This document shows positions 34,020 through 46,574 of a stretch of 64,000 nucleotides of DNA, one piece after another (position 1 is the stretch's first letter; the number at the start of each line of letters is the position of its first letter). Under the pieces are notes generated by a model, which did no database searches, was not told where the DNA came from, and saw nothing but the letters and a program-made list of their open reading frames with translations. The stretch lies in NCBI RefSeq assembly GCF_032884065.1, contig NW_027062665.1:124001-188000 (forward strand). Direction: 5' to 3'. The position numbers were made by a program, and so were the translations under genes. This stretch comes from Artemia franciscana (lineage: Eukaryota > Arthropoda > Branchiopoda > Anostraca > Artemiidae).

Positions 34020-35165
34020 CCTCTCTTTAAGGTGAGTGATGCTGAGACATACTACTATTCTGAGAGTGACTACAACCAGATAATGAAAAAATTGTTAGAT
34101 GACTATGTTGCTCAACAGGGTACCATTTCTGGCAGTGGTCCTTCTGAAAGAGTTGATGACCTATGAATGGCCTATTATGGGCCTATTAATGAAGAAGATG
34201 AACAACACTTGAAGATTTTCAAGTTTTGTAAAAGTACACGCAGTCTTTTCTAAGTCTAAAATTGAGCATTCAGGTAAACGAAAAAGACTGGCTTACCCTG
34301 AATTTAATTATGGAACTAAATGAGGGGAATATGCAAAATTAGCCATCAAGTTTTCGCTATAATTTTCTACAGCCTTTCTTCCCCTATGATCACAATAGTC
34401 GGTAAGCTGAAATTTATTAGTTAATTGATAATAAGATATAAAATATTAAAATAATTACTTGGTAGAATTGTCTTTTTCTAATCAAAATTATATTTAAATT
34501 GCAGGAAAATCGGGACTGGATGTTTCCATAATATCTTAATAGCATCCAGTTTAATAGAAATGCTGTTTTCAAACAATGGAGACATCCTAAGTAAACGTTT
34601 GACTACTCACTTAGCTCCCAAGAAACGTTCAACTCTCCCGAACAAAAAATTTAACAGGAAGAACAAAGTAGTAAACCCTCTACATCACGAAGAGAAGAAA
34701 TTTTTGAAGTTCAAGCATGGTCAACTCCAAAATCCCAAACATCTTCCAAAGAAATAAGTACTAAATCTACGAGTACCAGTTCCTCAGAAACAGAAAGTGA
34801 ATCAGACACAGGCAAACTCAGGAGCTCACAAAAAGCAAGGCCATATAGTGCTACTGCCCAAGCCAAAAAGGTCAAAAGTTCCTAAAGAAACAATATTAAA
34901 AATTTGATTTAATATCGCTGGCAAAACCAAAGAAAAAGGATGCTGAACCTAAAGAGGAAAAGCCAGATAAATTAGAATATTAATAAGAAATTTATTAGCC
35001 AGCGGTAAAATAAATAAATCATCTACCAATAAAATCAAGAAATAACTCATTAAAAAAGATTTTGTCACCGAGGAACCACTCCGTGATAAAAGATCCCTAA
35101 AAAAAGTACTTTTCAGGAAGTTTGCTAAGACTAAAATTGAAAAATTGGCCTGCGCTGTCAACTAA
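34020..35165 (+). pseudogene. Decayed coding traces, unknown family
   Basis: The plus strand shows protein-like stretches: 'SDYNQIMKKLLDDYVAQQGT' near 34060, a basic frame at 34560-34757, a Ser-rich acidic stretch 'TSTSSSETESESDTGKL' near 34770 and 'TEEPLRDKRSLKKVLFRKFA' near 35070. Composition alternates acidic/Ser-rich and basic, as in nucleic-acid-binding structural proteins, but I cannot name a family. It may be part of an old element that also includes 36330-36945. It is broken. Confidence 0.3.
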
Positions 35166-36329
35166 AGTGCTCAATATTTTAAGTAAGTTCCGGATCATCT
35201 TTTCTAGCAAGAATATAATCATAAAAGTACAACTGTTTTTGCTTGCTACCGCCAAAAAATTCCTTAACGTTAAAGCTTGTTAAAACCTCTATAACTAACG
35301 CTGGCCCAGCAAGAATTTTAATCTTGTATTTAAAGCAACCTTATAGCTTCGTATCATCATTCACAAATACTTGATTTAAGTGCATCATTATCCTTAAAAA
35401 CGCATTTAAGACGTAAGGTGATGACAAGCGCCCCTGCAAGCTGTGGCCGAGGAACAAAACGTGTTCCAGTTTGTTTTCCATAATTTCCTAATTGCCATTT
35501 CCTTATTGCATATTAATCTGAAAAAATATCCCTATCATAAGAACCCCCCCTTTCGTGGCATAGGATTCCAAACATTTGTGGCTAGGGTTTCGAATTAAGT
35601 CCCCAATTAATCATTTCGTTGGATGAGTTGGGGAGGCTTTTCAAAATTCTTGACCTCTGTTTTCTTCAATCAATTGCATAAATCTCTCCCTTTACTAACA
35701 AATCTTGCCGTAAGAATAATTTAACATTAACAAAACTTTAATTATAAAGCTTATTAATATCGCTATAACTTGCGCATAGCAAACAGGAAGTTCCAGAATT
35801 AGCAATTAAAACTGCGAACGAGGTTAGGAGCGGTGACAATTAACTGGGCCACTTTGCTGGACCCATTAGTGGTAACGGTTCAGATCCTTGAACGCTACTT
35901 CTTCGCTGTTAAAACCAGTGATAAAGTGAACAAGTGAAAGTAAATTATAAGTGCCCAAAAGAAGAGCTTAAAAAAATAATTTTAATTAATTTATGAAAAA
36001 AAATCAAAAAACCTAAATCCTTGGAGGTCCACGGTTGGGAGTTGTGGCGGATATCACTTATGAGTCTACTTCGATTCATACGCCGTATCTATACTAATTC
36101 CCGTCGCTACTTCAACTGATAGTACTCCATCTAATGCTTCTCATTGTATAAAATACGCGCACGTTATTGAACGAAATTAAGTAGAAATTCTTGCATGTTG
36201 TAATTTTCTTATTGTCATTCAACATTTCCTATTTCCAATTTACAGAACATTTCCTTTTATCATTTCCGATTTCTCTAAGTGGCTAACTCCTTCTCAATTT
36301 AACTAATTACCAAATTTACTACCAAAATA
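35166..36329. other. Noncoding; possible promoter-like region
   Basis: No coding trace. A TATAAAATA box with GCGCACG downstream lies near 36147-36162, in a locally less AT-rich stretch (35820-36160). This could be a promoter or element terminus, but I have no second line of evidence. Confidence 0.25.
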
Positions 36330-36945
36330 TGTCCAAGGCAATTATAGACACGGAATTTATTTCAATAATTCATGCTAAAGAAAATGTTATACATTGAGCT
36401 GCAATTTTGATCCAAGACGAAAATGGGAAGAAAGTGTATGCTGTAATATGGTACCTTAATTATGATCTAAAAAAATTCGAACGTCAAACCTATAGATTTG
36501 GCCTAAAACTAGGAAATACCCTAAAATATCGACCCGCTAGAGGGAAAGTAAAAATCAAGCACTCAAATGAAAACAAAAAGGAAAAAATTTAACAAGTCTT
36601 CAATTATTAATAAGAAAATTACAACAAAGATTTAATATTCACTACTGGTTTCGCAAGAGCCCCGCTCTAACTGACCTCCTTTTAATTTACAAGTGCAAAA
36701 CCCCCAAAATATGCTAGAAAATTAAAGAAAATGAGAATTTTACCAAATACGAAGGTCTGCATCACCCTTTAGATGAAATCCGATATTATGCCAAATTCAT
36801 GAATGATCCAACATGTCAAGAATACGTCTTAAGGGGAAATAAAATATTCTCAAAGCGTAAAAAGTCAAACAAAGCAAAGAAAGACACGTATAAAGATAAA
36901 TTAAATTCAAAACATTCAAATGATAAAAAAACATACCATTTCTAG
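36330..36945 (+). pseudogene. Possible broken DEDDh-exonuclease-like domain
   Basis: The plus strand reads 'MSKAIIDTEFISIIHAKENV' followed by 'ILIQDENGKKVYAVIW', and further on 'KYEGLHHPLDEIRYYAKFMN' and a lysine-rich tail. A DTE near the start and an H-x-x-x-D near the end are the outer motifs of DEDDh 3'-5' exonucleases. The middle motif is not identified. The match is by motif eye only. The reading is broken, and the source (host or old element) is unknown. Confidence 0.3.
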
Positions 36946-37181
36946 ACGAATCCCCAGAAGAACTTCAAGCTGAAAAGGTAATTACCCATTAGCTAATTAA
37001 CCTACTTATATACGCAACTAGTACTAACCACGAAAAATGCCACGGAAAAGAACTTTATGTAATACTGATACTTTAAGACCCAACTGTTATGAGAAAAAAT
37101 ACGTGCGTTTATGCAAATAATACATATTAATTACACCTTAGAAAGTATTCGAATACCAAGATGTCCGGTGAACTATCTAAT

Positions 37182-37303
<122 letters not shown>

Positions 37304-37315
37304 TCTTTCATTAAT

Positions 37316-37442
37316 TTTAAAAAAAGGAGTAAATTTACCGTGACCAATGACAATTTGTGTTAGATTATAATTAGGAGAAGGTTTTCTACAATTTGAACAA
37401 GGTCAGCGCAATCAGTTAAAAAACTGAAGGGCTTAGCAGCTT
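37316..37442 (+). repeat. Dispersed repeat R2, copy 1
   Basis: About 127 bp shared with 46397-46532 at high identity (landmarks GACAATTTGTGTT, ATTTGAACAAGGTCAGCG, GAAGGGCTTAGCAGCTT). It ends abruptly after CAGCTT in both copies, which suggests a shared element end. Copy 1 lies directly after the TA microsatellite. Confidence 0.8.
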
Positions 37443-38959
37443 GGGAGAACAACTCATACTAAATCAAACTTCCTACATAGGTTTTTGCGTAAAGTTTTCC
37501 ATATTCTATATATATTATTGGAAGTAAAATGCGAATTACCGAGTACATAGTTACTTGTGAATCACTAATCATGGAAACAGCCCTTTCCCCGTGTATTAGT
37601 ATATTTAGTTTTTGGACCTCCAATTTTAGAGATCCGGTTTTAGAAGTCCAAAATTCTCCAACTTTGTGCCCCACTGACCATTAAATACTTTCTCAGATTC
37701 GCATCCTGAGGTCTACCAGTATCATTAGTACCTAGTAAGTAGTTACTCATCTTAATTTTCAGGTTTACATTCATTCTACAAACACTAGAAAATAAGGCTT
37801 AGTTTTGATTCAATAATAGCACTCACTAATATTATCTTAATATTCATGTCAATTTATAGGCCAATGTGACCAAATACCTTGTGGCCACTATTAGGCCATT
37901 GCATTCACTGAATGTAGCTGTCTCACAATACTGTCTATCTTTATGTGTACTTACTTTGATATTAAAAGTACCTATAAAAATGCGCTATTTCTGCAAGGGA
38001 TCTTATCTTCTTCTTCTTTTTTCATTAAGGTGGCAGGGAAGCCTTTTGTAAAATAATATGGCGAGTGGAGGCTAGACGACAATCTACAAGCCAAGCAAAA
38101 CAAAAAAAAAGAAAACATATTCATTGCTCCAAATTTGGTGTAAAACAATGTCTTTTAATTAGGCTGTAGTTTCTTGGGTACCATTCCTCAAGGTCGTGCT
38201 GCAACCATGCTCTTAACTCATGACTCTAGTTAGGTGAACACATGAAAATTTTACTCCAACTTTTCTATAAGGCTGTGCAACCGGGATTTTCCTTGTGGGA
38301 TTAGAGAGGAGTAACTTATAAATGAACAGGAACCCAAAAATGTCCTACAAGGTTGTCACAGCTCTAATCTTTTATGCTCAGCCTTCCCTCTTTACAACTA
38401 TCTATACAACTACTTAGTACAGAATATACCTGAAGTCTTGTATAGGTAACATATTTTCGGTTCGTGCAGTAATACACACTTTAGAGCACTTGGAACGAAA
38501 GTTGACATTTACCAATGGGCCATCAGTCCCTGGAGTGATGGAGTGGCCCAATAATTGATTGAATAAGGCTAACTATGACATTAAAGAAAAAAGACACATG
38601 ACATAAATACAAATAGGCAGCAAATAGGAGTTATTTACCTTCAAATGCTTGTGGAAGTTGGTCATTGCATGTATGTGTCCCTTTACAGCTTTGTTGGGGC
38701 AAAACTTGCGGGATGTATTCACAGACCCGTCTTGGTCAATTTCCCCCTTTACAGTAAAGTACCTCCCTTGGAGTATAAATGGAAGCTGTTTGGCCAGGCT
38801 GACTTTTCAGTTAGTTTGAGATTAAAGACGCTTATGACATAAAAGGTCCTGCTTCTTCTTTAAACATGCTGTCAGGAATTCGGTTTATTCACCACCATCT
38901 GTTCTCAGCAACTTGTTACGGTTTTTATGGCACTTGGTATTAACCAAGTGACATATAGC
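37443..38959. other. No gene seen
   Basis: Unassigned DNA with a few short chance frames (37866-38051, 38645-38842). No homology is recognised. Confidence 0.4.
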
Positions 38960-39490
38960 AATCGCCAATTCTGTCGGTCTGTCTGTCTGTCGGTCCCGGT
39001 TTTGCTACTTTAGGCACTTCCAGGTTAGCTAGGACGATGAAATTTGACAGGCGTATCAGGGTCGGGACCAGCTTAAATTAGAAATAGTTTTTTTCCCAAT
39101 TTGACCATCTGGGGGGAGTGGGAGGCCGGTTAATTCGGAAAAAATAGAAAAAATGAAGTATTTTTAACTTATGAATGAGTGATGGGATCTTAATAAAATT
39201 TGATGTTTGGAATGATATTGTGTCTCAGAGCTTTTATTTTAAATCCCGACCGGATCTGATGACATTGGGGGAGTTGGAGGGGGGAAATCTAAACTCTTGG
39301 AAAACACTTAGAGTGGAGGGATCGGGATGAAACTTGATGGGGAAAACAAGCACAAGTCCCAGATACATGATTGACATGATTGGAACGGATCCGCTCTCTT
39401 TGGGGTAATTGGGGGGGGGGTAATTCTGAAAAGTTAGAAAAAATGAGGTATTTTTAGCTTACGAACGGGTGATCGGATCTCAATGAAAGT
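38960..39490 (+). repeat. Dispersed repeat R3 with internal ~290-bp period
   Basis: Opens with GTCTGTCTGTCGGTCCCGG. The phrase AGAAAAAATGA.GTATTTTTA, followed by a 'GTGAT.GGATCT.AAT.AAA' phrase, recurs at about 39148 and 39437, a period near 290 bp with about 1.6 units present. Poly-G runs (GGGGGG) mark both units. I recall similar sequence as abundant in Artemia. No conserved frame. Confidence 0.7.
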
Positions 39491-39494
39491 ATTT

Positions 39495-39665
39495 GAAAAA
39501 CAAGTATATTAAAAGTATCTTAAGTAATAAGTATTTCGTAATCTTACTTAAATATCAAGTAATAAGTACACCCTAGAGTTTTTACTTAAGTACAAGTACA
39601 AGTAATGGAAAATTTTACTTAAGTAGTACTTTAAGTAAAAGTACTTCAAGTAAGTGACAGCACTG
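39495..39665 (+). repeat. AAGTA/TACTT-rich palindromic repeat
   Basis: Dense AAGTA and TACTT words forming local palindromes (TTTTACTTAAGTA, AGTACAAGTACAAGTAA), ending AAGTAAGTGACAGCACTG. This type of repeat is found in many animal genomes and can fold into long hairpins. Confidence 0.75.
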
Positions 39666-40025
39666 GTGGTAATATTCTTAGTTGCGGATGAATTTTACAA
39701 ATTGATACAAAAAAGTCATTAATTTCACTAGGTAACAAGGGTTTACCATTGACATCTCATTTCAACTCTGGTTACTTTTTTGCCGATAATGTTCTGAACT
39801 TATTGACTTATCATGGAACTTCCTTGGGCTGGATTTCTATATATTGCTTATTATTTTAGACCCATACTGCTTACGTGAACATCTTATTTTATATACAATT
39901 AAATTTCTTACTCTTTTGAAATCTTTTACGGGTCCAGTTAAATGCAATTTGTTTCTCTTTTATCAGATTCCGAATCTCTTGAGTAATCCATGGTTTATCA
40001 TTAGATTTCTGTACCAGAAAGCTGT
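39666..40025 (-). pseudogene. LINE linker fragment, LINE 3-like
   Basis: The minus strand reads 'NDKPWITQEIRNLIKEKQIA' near 39930-39995 and 'RDVNGKPLLPSEINDFFVSI' near 39690-39770. They correspond to 'DKPWISPAIKSLIKERSRLY' and 'NNGRSLISAEEVSEFFTKIC' in the linker of the LINE 3 protein. Stops lie between them. It is a short, old fragment of that LINE superfamily. Confidence 0.6.
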
Positions 40026-40489
40026 TTTATTGTGTTTTTCTTACTTTTAGAAGAAGCTCCTGGTGATAACCGGACCTGGTGGACCTTGATAACAGAGATA
40101 GTGAGTGCAGTTAGACCGACCAATTGGTGTCCAATACACCCGTGTCCAAACCCGTGGCCTGAAAAAACAGTGGTTATTCTACTTTTTTTTGACAGTAGTT
40201 TTACTTTTTATAATGTACTTTACCGGCATATTTACTGGCAATTTACCGTTTTAATGATTTTTGTTTGTTTTTTTAATTTTCCGCACTGCCAAAGAGGTTG
40301 AATAAAATTATTTTAAATTTTCATCGACTTATTAAGCTATTTTAGGTGAAATTTTTTAAGTTTTCTCTGTAGCAATTTTAGTTACGAACATACTAATGAA
40401 TTTGGCAAATCGTATCCAATTCTTTACAAAAATAGCGACGAAGACCACACTGCCTTTCCATAACAAACAAAGACAGAGTAGAAATAATA
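40026..40489. other. No gene seen
   Basis: Short chance frames only (40032-40301). No feature supported. Confidence 0.4.
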
Positions 40490-40740
40490 GGGGGCAGATT
40501 TCCTGGCATTAATTAAAAATCGATCAGAAATTAATTTTTAAAAATGAGGTTTCTTCAACTTAGACTAAGGAGCAATATTAAAATTTAAAACGCACAGAAA
40601 TTGTTACGTTTCCAAAGGGGATTGACCCCTCCTCAACACCTCACTAAAGTTTACGCTAAAGTTTAAATTTTGTCCTAATTTTACGAACGACTCCTGAAAC
40701 ACAAGGGTCGTTTTATTAGAACAATAGAAAGCTTTTTTAA
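40490..40740 (+). repeat. Dispersed repeat fragment, Artemia-like
   Basis: Contains phrases such as AAGGAGCAATATTAAAATTTAAAACGCACAG... and a CCCCTCCTCAACACC segment, which I remember from the 3' part of the same kind of high-copy repeat as R1. No overlap with the R1 copies here can be shown, so the link is recollection. Confidence 0.35.
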
Positions 40741-41460
40741 AAGATTATTAAATTTCTAGGCACTTTTGCACAAATCCTGTACCTGCTTTATCGTATCTTT
40801 TGCGAAAATTTTTGATACAATCTTGATAACTGTATCTTTTTCTTTTTTAATGTTCCGCTGCAGAAAATTGAAAACTGGAAACACATGTATAGAACCACCA
40901 TTCAAACAGCCCTTGTGATTTACATTATGTATGTTCATTTAATTTAAGGTATTTTAAATTTTTCAAGTGTGGATAATAATCAGGCCTTCCTTTCTTTAGG
41001 TATCTGGTGAGACGTATTTCCTTGGCTTTAAGATCAATAGGAAAGCACCAAGCTACAGCCGTCTCAATTGTCTCATTTATAGCGGATAGAAAAGATTTGA
41101 AAATGTAAATGTAAAATTGTACTACAATCTTCTTTTTACAATTGTTATCGTTCGGGCGATCCGATAAATTGAAGTGTCCCCCTATCTCTTCCATTATACT
41201 CTTTTTGTTTGTGTGGTCAAACTATTTATAATTGATTGGGCGGTCTTTCCATAGCTTGTAGAGCTTTGATCAAAGATCCGAACAAAGAAGAAAACAACTA
41301 AATCGCGACACCTACTATCCAAGAAATGTTAGAAAAAATATTTTACTTGTTCCATTTTGTATTGGAGTTGATACTATATTTTATTAATTTCAAGTTTCAC
41401 AGTTTTTTGGTGAAGAAGAAGCAACTAATTACACAAAGTTCTTGATTCTCAGATTATACA
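40741..41460 (-). other. Two unidentified minus-strand frames
   Basis: Frames 40925-41194 (89 codons, 'IETAVAWCFPIDLKAKEI', 'RLTRYLKKGRPDYYPHLKNL') and 40756-40938 (60 codons) overlap slightly. Their composition is more protein-like than the surrounding AT noise, but I recognise neither. They could be a decayed gene or element piece. Confidence 0.25.
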
Positions 41461-43430
41461 GTGACTCTGACCAATCTAAGCGAAAGAAGCTTTGTAATAT
41501 TTCTAGCAATAATGGATAGTACTGATAACACGAATGTGTCTGGTAAAATTGATTCTGGCTTATCTACAGCTAGTAGTTCTAAGGCAAGTACAAGTAGTAC
41601 CCCAGATGTAGGAATGCCGAATTATGACCCAAGTGTGATCTGGGGTAATGAAAAATATGATGATATACCAATTCCGACCGAAGCTAATAGTAAAGCGAAG
41701 GATGAGATAAAGATAGTCCCAGTACGGGGTTTATTAAGAGCTACAGCGACAGAGGACCGTCGAGTTAAAGGTGATGAATACAGGATCCCGATCAAACGGC
41801 CCAACTGATGGAGTTATGATTTCAGTATCATATACATTTTCAAACTGTCCCTTAGCCATATCCTCATCGCCATTATCTGTTGTTAATGATATACCAAATA
41901 GCGTCATCCCCACTAACTTTAAGAATTTAAAAGATAGGTGCCCCTTTGCCTATGAATCCATTCTCAGTTTTTTCAGATCCATGTTATCCTTACCCAAACA
42001 TGATTTTACGGGAATTACTGGCACTAGAGATAATACGAAAATTTGCAATAGATGCGTTGGAATAATGTTGCTAAAAATATAGTTGGATCAAACCCAGAGG
42101 ATAGGAATGCTATCAGATTTTCTGAATACAAGAATCTGCTTTCAAATATCATGCTTTACATAAAATTGTTCTCAGCCAAACCAATATGTTTGAATAAGAA
42201 ATCTGAAGCCTTATTTACCAAAAGGAATTGCATCAAATTTTGTCGCGTATATGGCAGCGCAAGCTTGGAGATTGAAGTTAAATCAAGAGGACAGTATTAT
42301 ATTCAAATCAGAATCTACCGCCAACTTCTCTGAATATGCCCGCCGTTTAGCGTTGAGCCATATAGCGATTTTTGCTAAACTTTTAGCCTGCACAGTTAGT
42401 GCAATCAAATTTCAAGATAGAAGTTATGTCTTGTATATGACAGAGATATACAAAATTGATCCAACAATTAATCGTTTTTTCTTCCAGAATGATATATCTG
42501 AAAGTGCATTGCAATTATACAAAACCACCATTGGTAAAACACTTGAACGGTTCTTAGATTATATGTTTGCGGAGCTCCCGGTATGGTAGACGTTGCTTTA
42601 TATCATAGAGTGCTGGATCATTCCGTAGGATATTCTTCAAAAATGCTGAAGACTCCTGAAATGAAAGATACGGCTAAAAAATATGAGAGTGTACCCTCGA
42701 TTGATAGATTCTTGAAAGAAGGAAGCTTCAAAATGTTTGGTGATAATGGAATACAACTCATAGAAGTGGTGCCACATACAGCGAATCCAAGGCGACATTA
42801 TGAAATGAAATTAGCATTTACGAAAAAAGTTTCCAGTAAGCTATCTATTAGCCCTTTGATATATTTGTTTAATCCAAATTTGTTAACTGCCTTAGGTGGT
42901 ACGGTTGTTAATTATTTTGCTCTAACTTTGACTGAGACTGAGGCACAATAATATGGGTGGTTGAGCCTGGCCATGAGTATTATGCAACTGTTTTCCAAAA
43001 GGTTCTCTTTCCTTCAATGGCAAATGAGACTATCACTAATCAGGTCGCGCAATTAGACGACTCCAACTATGATGAAGACGACTGGTTTGAATCATTAAGA
43101 GGGATGGTTGAAACTGTAGATAATAAGGTAGCAATAAAAGAATACGATGATACAGATTTTAAAGATTACACAGGTATGAAACGTGCTAATAAATTGGATC
43201 ACGCAATGGCCATATGTCTATTTCAAAAGAAATTAGCATCAAACGGAACTGGCGTTAGACCAAAAATTTTTGATTCGGATTTTCCTGACATAAATGCCGC
43301 TAGTACAATTAGAAAAGATAGAAATCTTAAAAAAGACGAAACAGCTCGTAAATCAGGTAGGCGTAGTAGTAGCGTTAATACAACTGTACAGGACGGACAA
43401 AAGTCGAGATATTCCAATGTGATCCAATAA
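41461..43430 (+). pseudogene. Fossil viral nucleoprotein-like gene
   Basis: A plus-strand fossil of about 2 kb. It starts with a Ser/Thr-rich N-terminus ('GLSTASSSKASTSSTPDVGM') and continues through a helical core. The C-terminus is acidic then basic ('NYDEDDWFESLRGM' to 'RKSGRRSSSVNTT'). The overall length (~600 codons), the core composition and the lack of any retroelement domain suggest a nucleoprotein of a negative-strand RNA virus (Mononegavirales or Jingchuvirales). This is pattern judgement, not a match. It is broken in a few places. A LINE fragment starts about 20 bp after it. Moderately old. Confidence 0.4.
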
Positions 43431-43449
43431 ATATTTAAATTTCATATTT

Positions 43450-43899
43450 TCGAAAGTTAATTATGCAGTGCACAAGCGTTTCTCATGTTTGCTTGAAATT
43501 AATTTGCCGTCACGTTTATGTCAGAGACATGTGATTCCAGTTGAAAAGTGGACTATTGTTAAAGGTATTGAGGGTTTAAAATCAAAATCTTTGGATATTG
43601 ATGGGATTAGTGTTTTGAATCTTGTTCCGAATTCTTTTGAACTGGTATCTCATCTCCAACTGTTTTTTCAAATGTGTTTGAGCAGTTCGTGTGTGCCCGA
43701 CATGTTCTTATGCGGTAGCGTTACGTCACTTCTAAAAAAAGGAAAAGATCCGGTTTCTTGTAGTTCTTATAAGCCCAAAACGGTAGCTTGTACTCTTAGC
43801 AAGCTTTTTGAACACCTCCTACTACCTTATATCACTAAGCTTGCTCTAAATGCCGCTGTCCTCTGCCAAAACCTAGTAACTACAAAAAATCGTTTTTGA
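43450..43899 (+). pseudogene. LINE fragment of LINE 4/5 family
   Basis: The plus strand reads 'CQRHVIPVEKWTIVKGIEGL', 'SLDIDGISVLNL', 'SHLQLFFQMCLSSSCVPDMF' and 'KTVACTLSKLFEHLLLPYIT'. The same order occurs in LINE 5 on the minus strand ('SQRRVIPVDKSNIVKSL', then 'ACTLSILIEYVLLP'). It covers the end of the linker and the first reverse transcriptase boxes and is cut at both sides. It is open throughout but is only a fragment. Confidence 0.75.
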
Positions 43900-46396
43900 G
43901 TTAAGTATTGACGGTCATTAATTCAGGCACGGCGATTCGAATGGCGTGATAAGAATTTTTCCATCTGTTATAGTTTATTCGGACAAGCCTAGCAGTAAAG
44001 AAAATACACAATATACAAAAAGGAAAATATTCTTTCACATCATTGCTTTTTTATAAAAAAAAAATTTGAAAATTAAACGATACTTATTTATTCAGAAACG
44101 ACTTCTTTAATCTATCTTGGCTGCTCCCTGAAAAGCAACCTAATAAAGAAGAAACTCTAGCTCAGAGTAACCAAAAACCTAAAAACGCGTTTTAAAAAAA
44201 ATTGTTAAGTTAGAAGAGTCGACATTTGAACTTGATTCAAGAATGGCAAGTATAATTTTAATTAACTTAATCATAAAAGTTCGCTTCAAAAATAAATAAA
44301 TGGGTTTTTAAAAAAAATACCCTGAAACCCCATATAAATTTTGTCAGATCGAAATGAATACTGAACTATTGTGATTACCACCGCCAAAACTCCCAAGGGA
44401 AATCACTTTTTCACATGAGAAGCTTCTTTTCTTTTAGTTCCCACTGTGGGGTGTTTCAGGCCAAAAGACACCCCACAGTGGGCTGCTGAAACATTATGGA
44501 GAGATTTTTAAAAGCTCATTTGACTGGAAATTGCTTTATCCTTATGCTTTTTGTGAGTAACAACACACAATGTTAAAGATGAAAAAATATTTTTGAAAAA
44601 ATTGCCTATTGAAATACACGACGGTCTTACATCCATTTGCCGTCAAAAAGGGTTTTTACTTTTAAGAGTAAATTCTGTAAAACTAATGAAAATATTATTC
44701 GTTCTTTACTATAATTTGCTAAGAAAAAGTCGAAGGCTTATTTTAGTTTAGGGTGCCTCTTTACCTGCAGTTCCTTCCACAAATTGTTTAACTAGATAGC
44801 TTTGTTCTGTCTATTCCTAGAAATCATGTTTAATTATTTTGAACAAATACACTTTTAGACTAGGGAATATGTGTTTTCCTCACAAAATAACTAAGGTTAA
44901 CTAAGGATTATTTCCTTTTTAAAATGCAGTGACGTTTAATAATCTATAATCTATAATAATCTTTACCATATTCCCAATTGTGAAGAGTAATCAAACCAAT
45001 GATAAATGTCATAACCGTATGTTTTACGGGATGGGTAGGATCTCAATTGGGAGGATACGGCCAACATTTATATTCACAAAAGGATGAGCCAAGATCATAG
45101 AAAAATTGTTCCTTAGCCAATTGTTGAATCAATTATTGTGTTTTAACATGTAATTTTGCAAATTACTCAAATCTAGCAGAATGGTTTTCCTCTCTCTCTG
45201 TTTCTGGCGTAAAAAAAAACTTAGGACAAACAGACAAGGAAAAGTTTCAGTCAGCGGAAATCAGAAAAAAATACAGTACAAACCAAAAAAAAACTAAAAT
45301 TCGAATCCATATTTCATGAGGACGGAAGGGACCTGTGTCAGTAAATTTTTTTCTTTTAGGTTTCTAGATTTGTCAATCGCTGATGGTAGCCCAATCAAAA
45401 TAGAGGATAGTGTATTAATTTATTGAGGAATGGCAAAAAATTAAATTGGAAAAACTTGCTGTATTGTTCATCGAAGATAACTGGAAAAAATAGCGTCTTG
45501 GTAAGTTTCAGTAAGTAACATGCTTCCAAAGGAAGAAAAAAAACTCCTGTAGCTATGTGAAGAAATTTGTGCTTTTATTCTCTTTATTTACGGCTTTGAC
45601 GTATTTTCGCTAGCCAATCAAATTTTGACTGAAGCTCACGTCAGAAAGTGAATCACAATAACTCCACCTGTTTAAGCATGGTTCTTTTATGCGAAATTTC
45701 AAGCGAGAAAAAAGTAAGAAAATTTTTTGAGTCACGAGATTTCACGAGATTGAAATCACATTTCTGTTTTTAATGTCATTTTCTTTGTCTGAGTCAAACA
45801 GTATGGGAGCATGGAATGAATGAAAAGCCAAAGTTGGTTTTAAATAAACAACTGACTATCTAGGTCACTAAGCTAAATCCTAAACTTTTCACTTTTTTTA
45901 TTTCACTCTGTGGCAAGAGCTCCAGTCGGTAGCAAAGCTGCTTATAATGAGTCCTTTGTTATAGGAATCTCACTTCCTTTTCTTTAAGCCTACTGCTCGT
46001 TAAAGGGATTAATGAATGAATTTATTTTGTAACTAAGCCCGTACAGAGCTTTTCAATACCTAATCTACAAAATGGTGCACAAAATAACAGAAGCTGAGGA
46101 AAATACGAAATGGCAGAAAGGTATAAGAAAACGAAGAAAAGGCCAAATATAAAATTAGGAAGTAAAATACAGACAAAAAAGAAAAAAATGATTCTATATT
46201 CAGCTTTTCTGTTTGATTCAAACTGCATGCCGAGCCTCTTTGCTTATTCAAATAGGAATAATATTTAAAACAACATAGTCAGGAAACTCTTGTAATTTGA
46301 ATTGTATTTCTGTTATTTAATTTTCATAAAGCTTACGCTCAAAAAGATCTTGATACAGACTGTCTTCATCATCACCATCACTAGTGGAATAATTAC
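43900..46396. other. Long stretch without genes
   Basis: AT-rich sequence. The only distinct feature is the perfect hairpin at 44440-44482. Short frames near 46022-46251 are overlapping shadows of poly-T-rich DNA. No gene is supported. Confidence 0.45.
44440..44482. repeat. Perfect 15-bp hairpin
   Basis: CCCACTGTGGGGTGT (44440-44454) and ACACCCCACAGTGGG (44468-44482) are exact inverted copies around a 13-base loop. The stem is GC-rich in an AT-rich setting. It could be a structured RNA, a binding site or the relic of an element end. Confidence 0.85.
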
Positions 46397-46532
46397 TTTC
46401 ATTAATTAAAAAAATGGATTCAATTTACCGTGATCAATGACAATTTGTGTTTTTTTATAATTAGGAGAAGATTTTCTACAATTTGAACAAGGTCAGCGTA
46501 ATCAGTAAAAAACTGAAGGGCTTAGCAGCTTT
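46397..46532 (+). repeat. Dispersed repeat R2, copy 2
   Basis: The second copy of the repeat at 37316-37442, same orientation, ending at the same CAGCTT point. Sequence beyond that point differs. Confidence 0.8.
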
Positions 46533-46574
46533 AGAAAACTGTAACATATAGACCAGCCACCCCTCTATAGAATT

